Of a DNA stretch of 25,480 bases, positions 6,618 to 15,235 are shown in pieces. The notes under the pieces were generated by a model. That model worked only from the letters and a program-made list of their open reading frames with translations. It was not told where the DNA came from and made no database searches. The translations under genes and the position numbers were made by a program. This stretch comes from CAYWMQ01 sp964459635 (GTDB lineage Bacteria; Patescibacteriota; Minisyncoccia; Phycocordibacterales; UBA12088): positions 1 to 25,480 of the forward strand of contig CAYWMQ010000011.1 in NCBI GenBank assembly GCA_964459635.1, written 5' to 3'. The stretch's first letter is position 1; each line of letters opens with the position of its first letter.

Positions 6618-6625
6618 ATTATAGT
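6618..6625. promoter_or_regulatory. Overlapping divergent -10 boxes
   Basis: The minus strand reads TATAAT at 6623-6618, serving the FtsB-like gene with a leader of about 28 nt to 6583. The plus strand reads TATAGT at 6620-6625, about 25 nt before the small gene starting at 6651. The -35 elements are weak on both sides. The overlap implies that polymerase binding in one direction excludes the other. Confidence 0.45.
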
Positions 6626-6650
6626 ATACGCGGCTTAATGGCTTCTACCT

Positions 6651-6923
6651 ATGCTGTTCCACAAGCGCACGAAACACATCATACGATACATCTGGATAGT
6701 GCTGTCAATTATCATCATTTTGAGCATGGTGGTGACGTACTCAGGCTTTACGATGCTTGCGAGGAGCGGAAACGCTTCACCTTCCACGGTACAGACCGAT
6801 CCGGCGATCGCATCACAAGAGATGCAGCTTGACACGAACACCGCAGCGGCCCCGAGCGCATCAACCGTGTCTCCTCAAGTACCCGCAGCACCCCAAGAAC
6901 AGCTCAAGTTCGACATACAGTAG
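6651..6923 (+). CDS. Small single-pass membrane protein (90 aa)
   Basis: The protein begins MLFHKRTKHIIRYIWIVLSI, giving a basic N-terminus and one transmembrane helix (about 10-33). A low-complexity Ala/Ser/Pro/Thr/Gln-rich tail follows and ends in EQLKFDIQ. By the positive-inside rule the tail would face outward. Proteins of this shape are frequent and uncharacterised in Parcubacteria. No ribosome binding site precedes the ATG. The gene is divergent from the FtsB-like gene and shares its promoter region. The function is unknown; a surface or periplasm-like linker role is only a guess. Confidence 0.65.
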   Translation: MLFHKRTKHIIRYIWIVLSIIIILSMVVTYSGFTMLARSGNASPSTVQTDPAIASQEMQLDTNTAAAPSASTVSPQVPAAPQEQLKFDIQ

Positions 6924-6973
6924 CAGCGCTGCACGGCCCACTATGTGCAGGTGTTTTCGTCAGGGCACAAGGG

Positions 6974-8779
6974 TCACTCTTGCCCACCACGCATTACCTT
7001 CAAGAATACCTCATGCGGTATCTGAACCTTTGCACGTGAAGCGAGCTTTTTCTTGCCTTTCTTCTGCTTCTCAAGCAGCTTCATTTTGCGCGTAATATCT
7101 CCTCCGTACAGCTTGGCGGTAACGTCCTTTCTGAAGGCGCTCAGCGTCTTACTGCGGATAATGCGACCCATGGCCACCGCCTGTAGCTTTGTCACAAACT
7201 GCTGACGAGGTAGTGAGTCGTGCAATTTCTCGACTATTTCTTCAGCCTCCTCTTCGACCCGCCGCCGCGAGACCACGCGCGTAAAGGCCGGCACCATTTC
7301 ATCCGCAACAAGCACATCGAGCCGTACAACGTCCGCAATACGACTTTCGCCTCGCTCATAGGAGACGGATGCAAAACCGCTTGTCGCACTCTTCACCTTG
7401 TCAAAGAAATTGCGCATGAGTTCCCGAAGAGGCATCTCCACCACGAGCCGCACGCGCCCGTCGCCGAAAGACTCCGTGTGCCTCGTCTCAGCCTCGTGTT
7501 CATACAAGAGCTGCATGAGCTGGCTCACATATGTTTCCGGTGCTATAAGCGTGACAAGTGCCCAGGGCTCGCGCACCGCACGTATGCGGCCATGTTCCGG
7601 GAACTTGTGCGGGCTGTATACCGTCACAACGGTTCCATTGTCGAGCTCCACCTCATACGTTATGGATGGGAGCGTGACAATAAGCGTGAGGTCAAACTCA
7701 CGACGCAGTCGTTCGGTAATGATCTCCAGGTGCAGCATACCTAAGAAACCGCAGCGAAAGCCGCGCCCAAGTACACCACTTGCCTCTTCCTCAAAGGTGA
7801 GCGAACTGTCTGAAAGTGTGAGACGCAAGAGTGCCTGCCGAAGCGCCACAAAGTCATCTTGCGACTCAGGGTACACGCTGGCCCACACCACAGGCACAGG
7901 ACGCTGGTATCCGGGCAACGCCGCCGCCGCACTTGTGGCGTGGAGTAGTGTGTCACCTACGGACGCCACGCCCGGTTCCTTGATGCCTGTCACTATATAC
8001 CCTATCTCTCCGGCGGTAAGCGCAGCCACCGGTTTTTCGTCGGGCTCAAACACACCCACCTCCAGAGCGGTAAACGTGGCCCGCGCAGCACCGAAGCGCA
8101 TACCGTCTCCCTTCTTCACAGAACCGTCAACACAGCGGACATACACGATAACGCCCCGGTGATTGCTGTACTGAAAATCAAAAATAAGACCACGAAACTG
8201 TCGCGCTCCCTCTTCTATTACGGGAGGCGGCACATGGCGCACAATAGCATTCAACAGCTCCCTCACACCTTCGCCTGTCTTGCCTGAGGTGCCTATTATG
8301 CTTTCAATATCGCATTGCAGGAGCTCCGCAAGCTCAAGCTTGACCTCATCCACGCGCGCGAGCGGAGCATCTATTTTGGACACCACAGGGAGTACCACGA
8401 GGCCCTGCTCCTGCGCCATACGTAGCGTGGTGAGCGTTTGAGCTTGCACACCCTGCGTAGCGTCCACCAAGAGCACTACCCCCTCCACCGCCTTGAGTGC
8501 GCGAGAGACTTCATACGAAAAGTCTATATGTCCGGGCGTGTCTATGAGGTTAAGGACATACTCTTCTGTGGTGCCATGCTCCGCGATCCTATGCAGCATA
8601 CGCACCGGCTGCATCTTTATGGTAATGCCACGCTCACGCTCCAACTCCATCCGGTCCAGCACCTGATCCATCATCTTGCGCTTCTCTATGGTGCCGGTGG
8701 CTTCCAGCATACGGTCGGCAAGTGTGGACTTGCCGTGGTCTATATGCGCTATGATGCTAAAATTGCGAATATTGGTCAT
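6974..8779 (-). CDS. lepA: Elongation factor 4 (LepA), translational GTPase
   Basis: This 601-residue protein matches LepA in length and order. The G domain has AHIDHGKST (G1, 11-19), RGITI (G2), DTPGH (G3, 80-84), SKID (G4, 134-137) and SGKTG (G5). EF-G-like beta-barrel and alpha/beta domains and the LepA C-terminal domain (KMKLLEKQKKGKKKLASRAK) follow. LepA acts on ribosomes, influencing translocation and subunit assembly. The frame extends 28 codons upstream, but the family starts at MTNIRNFSIIAHIDHGKS, so 8779 is chosen. A TAGAAT box ends 10 nt before that ATG, suggesting a near-leaderless transcript. The G4 motif is unusual, with Ser in place of the near-invariant Asn of NKxD. Confidence 0.97.
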   Translation of the reverse strand: MTNIRNFSIIAHIDHGKSTLADRMLEATGTIEKRKMMDQVLDRMELERERGITIKMQPVRMLHRIAEHGTTEEYVLNLIDTPGHIDFSYEVSRALKAVEGVVLLVDATQGVQAQTLTTLRMAQEQGLVVLPVVSKIDAPLARVDEVKLELAELLQCDIESIIGTSGKTGEGVRELLNAIVRHVPPPVIEEGARQFRGLIFDFQYSNHRGVIVYVRCVDGSVKKGDGMRFGAARATFTALEVGVFEPDEKPVAALTAGEIGYIVTGIKEPGVASVGDTLLHATSAAAALPGYQRPVPVVWASVYPESQDDFVALRQALLRLTLSDSSLTFEEEASGVLGRGFRCGFLGMLHLEIITERLRREFDLTLIVTLPSITYEVELDNGTVVTVYSPHKFPEHGRIRAVREPWALVTLIAPETYVSQLMQLLYEHEAETRHTESFGDGRVRLVVEMPLRELMRNFFDKVKSATSGFASVSYERGESRIADVVRLDVLVADEMVPAFTRVVSRRRVEEEAEEIVEKLHDSLPRQQFVTKLQAVAMGRIIRSKTLSAFRKDVTAKLYGGDITRKMKLLEKQKKGKKKLASRAKVQIPHEVFLKVMRGGQE

Positions 8780-8789
8780 TATGCGCCGC

Positions 8790-8795
8790 ATTCTA
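8790..8795 (-). promoter_or_regulatory. Putative -10 box of lepA
   Basis: The minus strand reads TAGAAT at 8795-8790, 10 nt before the ATG, so transcription would start within a few bases of the start codon. No clear -35 is visible. Confidence 0.35.
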
Positions 8796-8872
8796 CCGCG
8801 AAAATCGCAACTCTGCACCATGCTACGTATTGGATCCGGCCGTAAGTAGCCAGGATGCCGCACTAGCGACCC

Positions 8873-10546
8873 TCAGGCACTGTCCGCACCGCCTATCAGT
8901 ACTTTGCGCTTCCACACTCTGACGCTTAATGCTTGGACCGTGTCATACAGCTCACGACTGTCCAGGAGCCACAACATCAAAAGCCAGAGCGCAAGGCCTA
9001 CCATACCACCCGCCGCACCCTGCCCCAACACCGTCCACAGCGTGTCAGGCCGTAGTACCGGTGCGTAGAGCTGTAGGGCTGCGTACGCCGCCATCCCCCC
9101 TGTCACAGAAGCAACGCTACTTTGCCATACGACCGGCCACAAGCTCCGCAAAAGTCCGAACGTGGCTGCAAATGCAGCGAGCAACACGAGTGCCGAAACC
9201 CATGTCCCGATCGTGTACGCAAGCGCGAGACCGAGTACTTCATTTCCCGCGAGCGCATCCACGTGCAGTGCCTTCTGCGCCATTGTTAGCACCGTACTAT
9301 CGCTCTGCGTTACCGTAGGCAGAAGCACAAGCGCCATGGTGGTTGCCGCAGCAAGCGCGGCAGCAAAGAGCGGGAGCCATGTTCTTCCCGCCGCGTACCA
9401 AGCGCGCATCAGGAGCATACTCACACCCTGTGCCCAGAGCGAGCTAAGGAACACGGCGAACAACGCTGCGGTGAGCATGGTGTCCTGCCAGTCAAAGGCT
9501 CCTGAACCAAGTAGTACGCGTACAAGCTGCGCGCGTATGACAAACGCAAGCGCGAATATCGGTATACACCAAAAGAGTATATGTCGCAGCGCGGTCGACG
9601 CATGTGCAACAAAGGATGTGAGGTCACCCGCCGCATGATAGCGCGATAGGGTGGGAAAAGCCGCCACAGAGTATGCAGCGGCGATCACCGCGACAGGCAC
9701 CGCCTGTAAATTCCAAGCAAACATGAACACGGACACGGAGCCCGCTGCGAAAAGTGTTGCCTGCGCCGTGAGAGCCACCATGGTGAGCTGCTGGAGCGAA
9801 AGCGCCAGGGTACGAGGAAGTGACACGGCTGCGACACGGATCAGCAACGTGACGTCACGTACCACCGTAAACCCGGGTATAAGCCCCGACTGTGCCAGGT
9901 ACGGCAGCTGTATCGCCAAATGCATCACTGCACCCAGCAAAACACCGTATATGAGGCCGAGCGTGCCCCAGGCGCGCGCAAACCAAAGTATTCCCACCAA
10001 AATGCCTAGATTGTACAGAATGGGTGAAAGTGCGAAAAGCAAGAAACGTCTATTCGTTTGCACTATGGCACCTGAAAGGTTTGAGAGCCCAAGTATAAAG
10101 GGCTGTATGAGCAGTATGCGCGTGTATAGCACAAGTGTGTCCTGAGCGGCACCTTGAATTCCCGGGAAGAGCCACGCAGTCAGCTGCTCCGAGAATAAGA
10201 ACGCACACAGCGAAGCTACCAACATCACGGCAGCAAAAGCGGTCAAAAGCTCACTCAAAAGCTGACGCACAGCTTCGCGTCCGTCCACCATCCGCTCTTC
10301 AATGAATGGCACCAGCACGTACACGGACAAAAGCGAGCACACCGTAGCGAACAAAAAGTCGGGTACGCGAAACGCAGCATAGTAAAGGTCTAGTGCTGCA
10401 TCTGCGCCGTAGTAGTGCGCAAGCAGTCTGTCGCGCACAAAACCAAGCAAACTTGAGCATAGCGATAGAGTCGCCAAAAGATACGCGGCCTGGTGCAGAC
10501 CGCGTATCTCCCGCGAAAGTAAACCGAATATCCGTCGGTGCAACAT
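8873..10546 (-). CDS. murJ: MurJ lipid II flippase
   Basis: This polytopic membrane protein of 557 residues belongs to the MurJ/MviN family of the MOP superfamily, with about 14 hydrophobic segments. Diagnostic blocks are SLLGFVRDRLLAHYYGA near residues 32-48, YYAAFRVPDFLFA at about 55-67, and the central SLPRTLALSLQQLTMVA. These contain the conserved arginines linked to lipid II binding in this family. MurJ moves lipid-linked peptidoglycan precursor across the membrane, so the cell makes peptidoglycan. It starts 6 nt after the Wzy/TPR gene, so the two form one transcript. The C-terminus is basic and cytosolic (VWKRKVLIGG). About 93 nt separate its stop from the lepA start. Confidence 0.95.
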   Translation of the reverse strand: MLHRRIFGLLSREIRGLHQAAYLLATLSLCSSLLGFVRDRLLAHYYGADAALDLYYAAFRVPDFLFATVCSLLSVYVLVPFIEERMVDGREAVRQLLSELLTAFAAVMLVASLCAFLFSEQLTAWLFPGIQGAAQDTLVLYTRILLIQPFILGLSNLSGAIVQTNRRFLLFALSPILYNLGILVGILWFARAWGTLGLIYGVLLGAVMHLAIQLPYLAQSGLIPGFTVVRDVTLLIRVAAVSLPRTLALSLQQLTMVALTAQATLFAAGSVSVFMFAWNLQAVPVAVIAAAYSVAAFPTLSRYHAAGDLTSFVAHASTALRHILFWCIPIFALAFVIRAQLVRVLLGSGAFDWQDTMLTAALFAVFLSSLWAQGVSMLLMRAWYAAGRTWLPLFAAALAAATTMALVLLPTVTQSDSTVLTMAQKALHVDALAGNEVLGLALAYTIGTWVSALVLLAAFAATFGLLRSLWPVVWQSSVASVTGGMAAYAALQLYAPVLRPDTLWTVLGQGAAGGMVGLALWLLMLWLLDSRELYDTVQALSVRVWKRKVLIGGADSA

Positions 10547-10552
10547 GCGGCC

Positions 10553-12970
10553 TTAGCGCGTCAGCTCTGGCGGCACTTCTTCTGTGCTGCTTGCGGTGCT
10601 TTCTTGCTCGTTCACCGGAAGTGTTTCCGCTTCTGCCACTACCTGCTCTGGTGTTGTTGTGGCGGCAAACGGATTGCGCCCTGCACGGAGGTTCTCGATC
10701 ATGAGGATAAGATCCTGATTCTCGGGATTGGTGGTGCGCACCTGCTCAAACTGTGCCAGCGCCTCGTCTCTGCGACCAAGCTGGAAGAGCGCGAGCCCCA
10801 GGAAGTAGCGTGCGTTCGCATACTGCTGATTAAGCGATACCGCGCGACCCAAGCTTTCCGTCGCACCTGCGAAATCAGCCATACTGTACTGCAGGAGCCC
10901 CAGCTGGAAATACACTACCGGGTTTTGCGGGTCGAGGAGCGTAGTTGCGCGCACCGAACGCACCGCATCTTCCATTTGGTTCGCCTCGATCTGGAGCTGT
11001 GCCAGCAGGAATATCGCATCCGTATACACGTTGCGGGCGGCAATAGCGGCCTCCGCATACTTGCGTGCCTCCTCGGGCTGCGCCTGCGCACGTGCAAGCG
11101 CCGCTTTCGCGAGGAGTATGGTGGGTGCGTTCGGCCGAAGTTCCAATGCCTTGTCCAGCGCTTTTTGCGCATTTTCCGCCGCGCCGTCTATGCCAAGCGG
11201 CACAATAGACTGGTACACACCGGCAAGCGTGATGTAGTTTTGGTAGTTGTTCGCTCCAAGCTGCACCGCACGCTGCGCGTTGTTAATGGCGGTACTTAAT
11301 ATGTTTTGGAACTCGTCACGAACCTCCTCAGGTGGCTTGTTTTGGGCTACGAGCCGTTGAAGCCGCACGAGCTCAAGATTGGTCAGAGCTTGATAGTACG
11401 CATCCACCTCATTGAGCGTAACAGCCTGCGTAAGTGCCGCATGCGCTCCGTCAATATTTCCTTGTGCATTCGCCAAACGAAGCCCGCGCTGGAAATATAT
11501 CTCCCCGGAGTACCTTGTGGTGAGCTCGTACATACCCGCAGCGCTTCCCAGTATCGCCAAGGTAAAGAGCAGGGTCGCTAAAAAGCCCACGCGCGGATTA
11601 TCCTTAAAGGCGAGCATGAGAACCGGCGTAGCATCCTTGCCCACACGCAGAGTGGCGATGAAGAGTCCCGCAAACAAGAACGTATAGAACACGAGTGCCG
11701 GTGAGGGTATTTGTACCACTAGCATCGTGAGCAGGTACGCGGTGGCAAGGAACGCCGAAATCCGCAGGTACCCGCCCATGGCATCCGGGTCTATGTGGTC
11801 AAAAACAAGCCGACGCACACCCGCCACAACAATAAACCCATAGAAGACAAGCCACGCAATGACACCTATGATCCCCACCGTAATGAAGGATGTGGGCAGT
11901 ATGCCAATGCCGTACACGAAATCAATGGACCAGAAACGGGTCTGGTCAACCTCCTGCGGCCGGTACTTGCTCCACAACGATGCGAATGTGCCCGGCCCGG
12001 AACCTACGAGCGCGGACTCTTTGTACACCTGGCCTCCGATGTTCATCGTGGTTTGCCACGCCGGACGTACGCCAAGCTCGCCAACATTTGCCCAGCGCGC
12101 AGGTGTTCCCGTGATAGCAGGGCTTCCAACCACAAAGAGAACCGAAAGCACAAGCACGAGAAGTGCAGCCACGGAAAGACTGTTATCCCCATCGGCGTGC
12201 GTACTACGACGCTGCGCATGCGCAAAAAGACTAAAGACGAATGCGGCAAGCGCAAAGAGTCCTATCAGCCACCACAACAGTGGCAGATTCACAACTGCGA
12301 GGAAAAAGAGAGAAACGGCGAGCGCACCCCACAGTGTACTGCGCAACACTGTCGTGAGAGGAAGCCTCGCCAGCGAAACCAAGCAGAGCACCACGAGTAA
12401 GCCGTAGAACATGCCAAGATTGTCGAGCCCGCCCACCAATGATATGGACGGCACGCCAACACCCAACATACCAAGGACAGGCTGAGCGAAGAATATCAAG
12501 AGCTCCAAGACCGCGAGCACGGCTGCGGATGCGAGAAATGCCGTGTACACGCCCAGGATCCGCTCTCGCGTATTGAGTACGAGCGCAGTGAGTGTGAACG
12601 CAACCACTGCAATAAGCATAAAACCCGGAGAATCCATCGCGATACGCTCACCAAAGAAGCCCCCATTACTTCCGCTTTGCATAAGCGCGGATATTAGATA
12701 CGCGAGCGGCACGAGCCACGCGGACGCAAGTGCAAGCGAAAGCGGCAGCGTCAGATCCTGTGCTTTAAGACGCGCCAATGAGAAAAAGAGAAGTGCCGCA
12801 AACACGAGCATGCCACCCACATAGAGCTTGGTGAGCAAAAAAGGCGCGCTCGGAGAAGGCACGAACACCACCGGCAGAAGAAACGTGAACAAGAGCAGCG
12901 TCCAGTACGCAAGGTCGTCAAAGGTGGACCCCGCTGCCTTGGAACGCGCGTGCGCAAAAAATGGCGACAT
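10553..12970 (-). CDS. O-antigen ligase/Wzy-like membrane protein with C-terminal TPRs
   Basis: This 805-residue protein has two halves. Residues 20-480 hold about 12 transmembrane helices with the large outer loop typical of Wzy/WaaL ligases, including LVGSGPGTFASLWSKYRP (321-338). Residues 490-765 form tetratricopeptide repeats (for example NPVVYFQLGLLQYSMADFAG and ANARYFLGLALFQLGRRDEA). A Glu/Thr/Ser-rich tail follows. Family members polymerise glycans or transfer them from a lipid carrier to an acceptor outside the membrane. The TPRs may recruit partners. It is the first gene of an operon with murJ, joining surface-glycan and peptidoglycan export. The substrate cannot be told, and glycosylation of surface proteins is another possibility. 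Confidence 0.85.
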   Translation of the reverse strand: MSPFFAHARSKAAGSTFDDLAYWTLLLFTFLLPVVFVPSPSAPFLLTKLYVGGMLVFAALLFFSLARLKAQDLTLPLSLALASAWLVPLAYLISALMQSGSNGGFFGERIAMDSPGFMLIAVVAFTLTALVLNTRERILGVYTAFLASAAVLAVLELLIFFAQPVLGMLGVGVPSISLVGGLDNLGMFYGLLVVLCLVSLARLPLTTVLRSTLWGALAVSLFFLAVVNLPLLWWLIGLFALAAFVFSLFAHAQRRSTHADGDNSLSVAALLVLVLSVLFVVGSPAITGTPARWANVGELGVRPAWQTTMNIGGQVYKESALVGSGPGTFASLWSKYRPQEVDQTRFWSIDFVYGIGILPTSFITVGIIGVIAWLVFYGFIVVAGVRRLVFDHIDPDAMGGYLRISAFLATAYLLTMLVVQIPSPALVFYTFLFAGLFIATLRVGKDATPVLMLAFKDNPRVGFLATLLFTLAILGSAAGMYELTTRYSGEIYFQRGLRLANAQGNIDGAHAALTQAVTLNEVDAYYQALTNLELVRLQRLVAQNKPPEEVRDEFQNILSTAINNAQRAVQLGANNYQNYITLAGVYQSIVPLGIDGAAENAQKALDKALELRPNAPTILLAKAALARAQAQPEEARKYAEAAIAARNVYTDAIFLLAQLQIEANQMEDAVRSVRATTLLDPQNPVVYFQLGLLQYSMADFAGATESLGRAVSLNQQYANARYFLGLALFQLGRRDEALAQFEQVRTTNPENQDLILMIENLRAGRNPFAATTTPEQVVAEAETLPVNEQESTASSTEEVPPELTR

Positions 12971-12983
12971 AGCGTGTAAGGTT

Positions 12984-13030
12984 ACAGTAACGTATACGTT
13001 ATTGTAGACCTCATCCGCTCTGTTGCAACA
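12984..13030 (-). promoter_or_regulatory. Promoter with inverted repeats upstream of the Wzy/murJ operon
   Basis: On the minus strand TTGCAA (13028-13023) is followed after 16 bp by TACAAT (13006-13001), a good sigma-70-type pair about 30 nt before the ATG. A 22-bp inverted repeat (12984-13005, one non-complementary pair, core AACGTATACGTT) starts inside the -10 and covers the likely transcription start. The -35 lies in a second palindrome, TGTTGCAACA (13021-13030). The arrangement fits an operator bound by a dimer. Confidence 0.55.
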
Positions 13031-13050
13031 CAGTAACCCACAGGATAGGG

Positions 13051-13431
13051 CTACGTGCGGGGGTGGCGCAGAAAGGCCGGAAGGCCAAGACGCTTGTCAC
13101 GCAGGCGGTGCCAAACGTACTCGGCACCCGCCCCCACGATGTACACCAAGCTCACGTTGAGTAGCATCAACACGGGATACAGAACGAAAGGAAATTTCAT
13201 CCCAAACTCTTCCGTAAGGAGGTATCCCCACGGCATGATCGGGGCAATAAACGAGAGCCTGCATGCGTCTGCTCCGCACGACAGAGACAAGACGTAGGTT
13301 ACGAGCGCAAAGATCGAATAGGCGATGATGCAGTACTTCCCTACGCGTGATTCCAATATTTCATGCATTATGCTCATACTACGCGTGCACACCTCAGCGT
13401 CAACGTTGCGCTCCGGCATGTAGTCTCGCAT
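13051..13431 (-). CDS. Small membrane protein, unknown function
   Basis: Predicted product of up to 126 residues with two or three membrane segments (YCIIAYSIFALVTYVLSLSC, then MPWGYLL and FPFVLYPVLMLLNVSLVYIV). It ends in a basic cytosolic tail, YVWHRLRDKRLGLPAFLRHP. I do not recognise the family. The start is uncertain. The ATG at 13431 lies only 5 nt after a GC hairpin. An in-frame ATG at 13377 (MSIMHEILESRVGKY) has GAGGTG about 12 nt upstream and is a good alternative. The gene follows hsp20 on the same strand but is separated from it by that hairpin. Confidence 0.6.
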   Translation of the reverse strand: MRDYMPERNVDAEVCTRSMSIMHEILESRVGKYCIIAYSIFALVTYVLSLSCGADACRLSFIAPIMPWGYLLTEEFGMKFPFVLYPVLMLLNVSLVYIVGAGAEYVWHRLRDKRLGLPAFLRHPRT

Positions 13432-13436
13432 AACGC

Positions 13437-13460
13437 CACCGCGCCCGTCCGGGCGCGGTG
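13437..13460 (-). terminator. GC-rich hairpin after hsp20 without a T-tract
   Basis: CACCGCGCCCG (13437-13447) pairs perfectly with CGGGCGCGGTG (13450-13460). The hairpin lies between the hsp20 stop (13486) and the next gene. No U-run follows on either strand, so it is a weak terminator candidate and could instead block translation of the gene at 13431. Confidence 0.45.
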
Positions 13461-13485
13461 TGCGCGTCTATCAAGAGCGGTGCCG

Positions 13486-13899
13486 CTACTTCTTGACTTC
13501 CACCTTGACCTTACCCTTCTCCGAAGCTGTACGTTTGGGCATGACCACACGCAGCACGCCTTCTTTGTACTCCGCTGTAATATGCTCATCGTCTACACGT
13601 TCAGGCAACCGTATCGTGCGCTCAAAGCTTCCCCGCCGAATCTCCTTGGAATAGAACTGCTTTCCTTTCTGCTCATGCTCTTCTTCGCGCCGTCCGCCGA
13701 TGCGCAAGTACTCACCCTCCACAGAGACGTCAAGCTTCTCTGCATCTACGCCCGGCACATTCATTTCGGCCACGAGCGCATTACCCTCCTCGTAGAGGTC
13801 AATAGCCATGTCGAACCCGACACGACTTCCCGGTAGCGTGGGAAAACCCTCAAAGAAGCGGTCAAGCTCGTCAAATGGCTCCCATTTAATGATAGCCAT
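13486..13899 (-). CDS. Hsp20/alpha-crystallin small heat-shock protein
   Basis: This 137-residue protein is of typical bacterial Hsp20 length. The alpha-crystallin domain spans about 29-121, with DMAIDLYEEGNALVAEMNVP, GEYLRIGGRREEE and SFERTIRLPERVD. The closing signature AEYKEGVLRVVMPK (109-122) contains the GVLRV motif. The short C-terminal tail is Lys-rich and lacks an obvious IxI motif. Hsp20 proteins hold unfolding proteins in a refoldable state without ATP. A good promoter (TTGAAC-N18-TATACT) lies about 32 nt upstream. I saw no CIRCE element, so heat control by HrcA is not supported from this sequence. Confidence 0.95.
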   Translation of the reverse strand: MAIIKWEPFDELDRFFEGFPTLPGSRVGFDMAIDLYEEGNALVAEMNVPGVDAEKLDVSVEGEYLRIGGRREEEHEQKGKQFYSKEIRRGSFERTIRLPERVDDEHITAEYKEGVLRVVMPKRTASEKGKVKVEVKK

Positions 13900-13930
13900 A
13901 TGCCTAATAGCTTAGACTTATAACAATAGC

Positions 13931-13960
13931 AGTATAGAGCACAGCATATGAAGCGTTCAA
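13931..13960 (-). promoter_or_regulatory. Promoter of hsp20
   Basis: The minus strand reads TTGAAC (13960-13955), an 18-bp spacer, then TATACT (13936-13931). The leader to the ATG at 13899 would be about 25 nt. Confidence 0.55.
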
Positions 13961-14164
13961 GAGGTTTCGGGCTACCAAGACACTTCGATACTAGGATATT
14001 GAGATAAATAGAATATTGCGGATACGACACAGTGCCGTGGCATTGTCCGGTACAGCATTCAGCCATACACGTATGCCGGTATCCCAATTATCTATCCAAG
14101 TATCCTAACTAGCTCGATATCGGAGTATCTCTCGGCACCGCGCCTTTCTGCCATCGCACCAAGT
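13961..14164. other. Intergenic region with no recognised gene
   Basis: This AT-rich interval lies between the hsp20 promoter and the GH15 stop. It contains scattered GATACT/GATATT/GTATCC words and a CGATATCG palindrome near 14113-14120. I see no convincing reading frame, tRNA or T-tract terminator. Confidence 0.5.
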
Positions 14165-15226
14165 CTAACCTTGCGTCCGCTGCGCCCTATTCAACGCAAT
14201 AATGTACAAACTCTCACTCCACCCCAGCGGGTTATTCTCGTTTGGCTCGTCGGTGTGAGAGTAGTAGAGCTCGGGCAGCTTACCCTCGCAATCAAGCGCC
14301 TCACGCGTACGTCCCAGCCAGTAGTCGGCCTTTTCATGTTCGCCACGCTCGCGATAGATGATGGAGAGCCATGGAAAGCCCATCGTCCACTCGGCCTCTT
14401 CACTCGTACCATCTTCGTTCTTGTTGTAGTAGCGGTCGTTCTTGTATCGCATGACGCCACGGTCGCGTGACAAGTGGTACTCAAGGTTACGCAAGATCTC
14501 ATCTTCTTGCGCACGGTCAAGCAAGCGATACGGAAATGCGAGCGAAAGCAACGCCAGGTCGGTGAATTTAGTGGTGGACTCACGCGGAAACTTTGCGGTG
14601 AGCGCCTCCACGCCATGCGCAATAATGTCATCTGGCACAACCGCGATACCTGACGCACTAGCCGCACGGAGCCCCGCTACGCACGCTCCAATAGAGGATG
14701 CATGGACCTCCTCATATTCCTCCCAGATGCCATTGTCAGGATCATGCCAGTACTCAAGCGTAGCCAAATAGTCAACGAGCTTCTGTACAATGCGTCGATC
14801 GTTGTCGTTGCGCAGTACGGAGTGACCTTTGCGCTCAAGCTCCCCAAATGCGTAGAGCATGCAGCCCACCGCATCGTTTTGTTTGTTGCCCCATTCTTCC
14901 CAGAACTCCTCAAAAGTCTCCGGATGATAGCGCGCGTGTATGTACTGGTAGGTAAAGCGTGGACGCTCGCGGATAGCCCACTGTATCTTTTCCTCATGCT
15001 TGAGAAAGATATCCAGCAATGCATGCCATGTCTTGCTCACAGTGTCCCATTCCTCAAGCTCCTCAAACGCCATTACTTCATAAAAATTGTCGCGAAGCCA
15101 TGACTTGTCGTACCCGGTCTGTACACCGGGCACGGCTGCAGCTAAAAAAAGGCCGCTTTCCTGTTGCAGAGAGCGCAGTATTGCTACATGCTCGCGTATC
15201 TCCCGCTCAATTTCTGCGTGTTCCAT
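14165..15226 (-). CDS. Glycoside hydrolase family 15-like protein
   Basis: This 353-residue (alpha/alpha)6-barrel-type protein resembles glucoamylase/GH15 and phosphorylase-kinase-like domains. Diagnostic blocks are GYDKSWLRDNFYE (38-50, the RD substrate-binding block), NKQNDAVGCMLYAFGEL (114-130) and DPDNGIWEEYEEVHASS (162-178, the GIWE catalytic-acid region). Near the C-terminus is NPLGWSESLYIIAL, whose Glu matches the position of the second catalytic acid. GH15 enzymes release glucose or trehalose units from alpha-glucans. It has no signal peptide, so a cytosolic role in storage glucan or trehalose use is likely. It starts 9 nt after the small upstream gene and forms an operon with it. Confidence 0.82.
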   Translation of the reverse strand: MEHAEIEREIREHVAILRSLQQESGLFLAAAVPGVQTGYDKSWLRDNFYEVMAFEELEEWDTVSKTWHALLDIFLKHEEKIQWAIRERPRFTYQYIHARYHPETFEEFWEEWGNKQNDAVGCMLYAFGELERKGHSVLRNDNDRRIVQKLVDYLATLEYWHDPDNGIWEEYEEVHASSIGACVAGLRAASASGIAVVPDDIIAHGVEALTAKFPRESTTKFTDLALLSLAFPYRLLDRAQEDEILRNLEYHLSRDRGVMRYKNDRYYNKNEDGTSEEAEWTMGFPWLSIIYRERGEHEKADYWLGRTREALDCEGKLPELYYSHTDEPNENNPLGWSESLYIIALNRAQRTQG

Positions 15227-15235
15227 AGCGCAGTA

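Noticed and set aside
7398..8162. Plus-strand frame of 254 codons opposite lepA
   Set aside because: The Ser/Arg/Thr-rich product has no motif and lies wholly within lepA, whose motifs are clear.
8780..8863. N-terminal extension of LepA by 28 residues
   Set aside because: LepA proteins begin close to the NIRNFSIIAHIDHGKS block, and a -10-like box lies inside the extension.
1398..10161. GAATTC sites as evidence for methylase specificity
   Set aside because: I saw GAATTC at 1398, 4960 and 10156, but did not count it systematically, and family membership does not fix the recognition site.
13900..14164. CIRCE-type heat-shock operator near hsp20
   Set aside because: I looked for the TTAGCACTC-N9-GAGTGCTAA pattern and did not find it.
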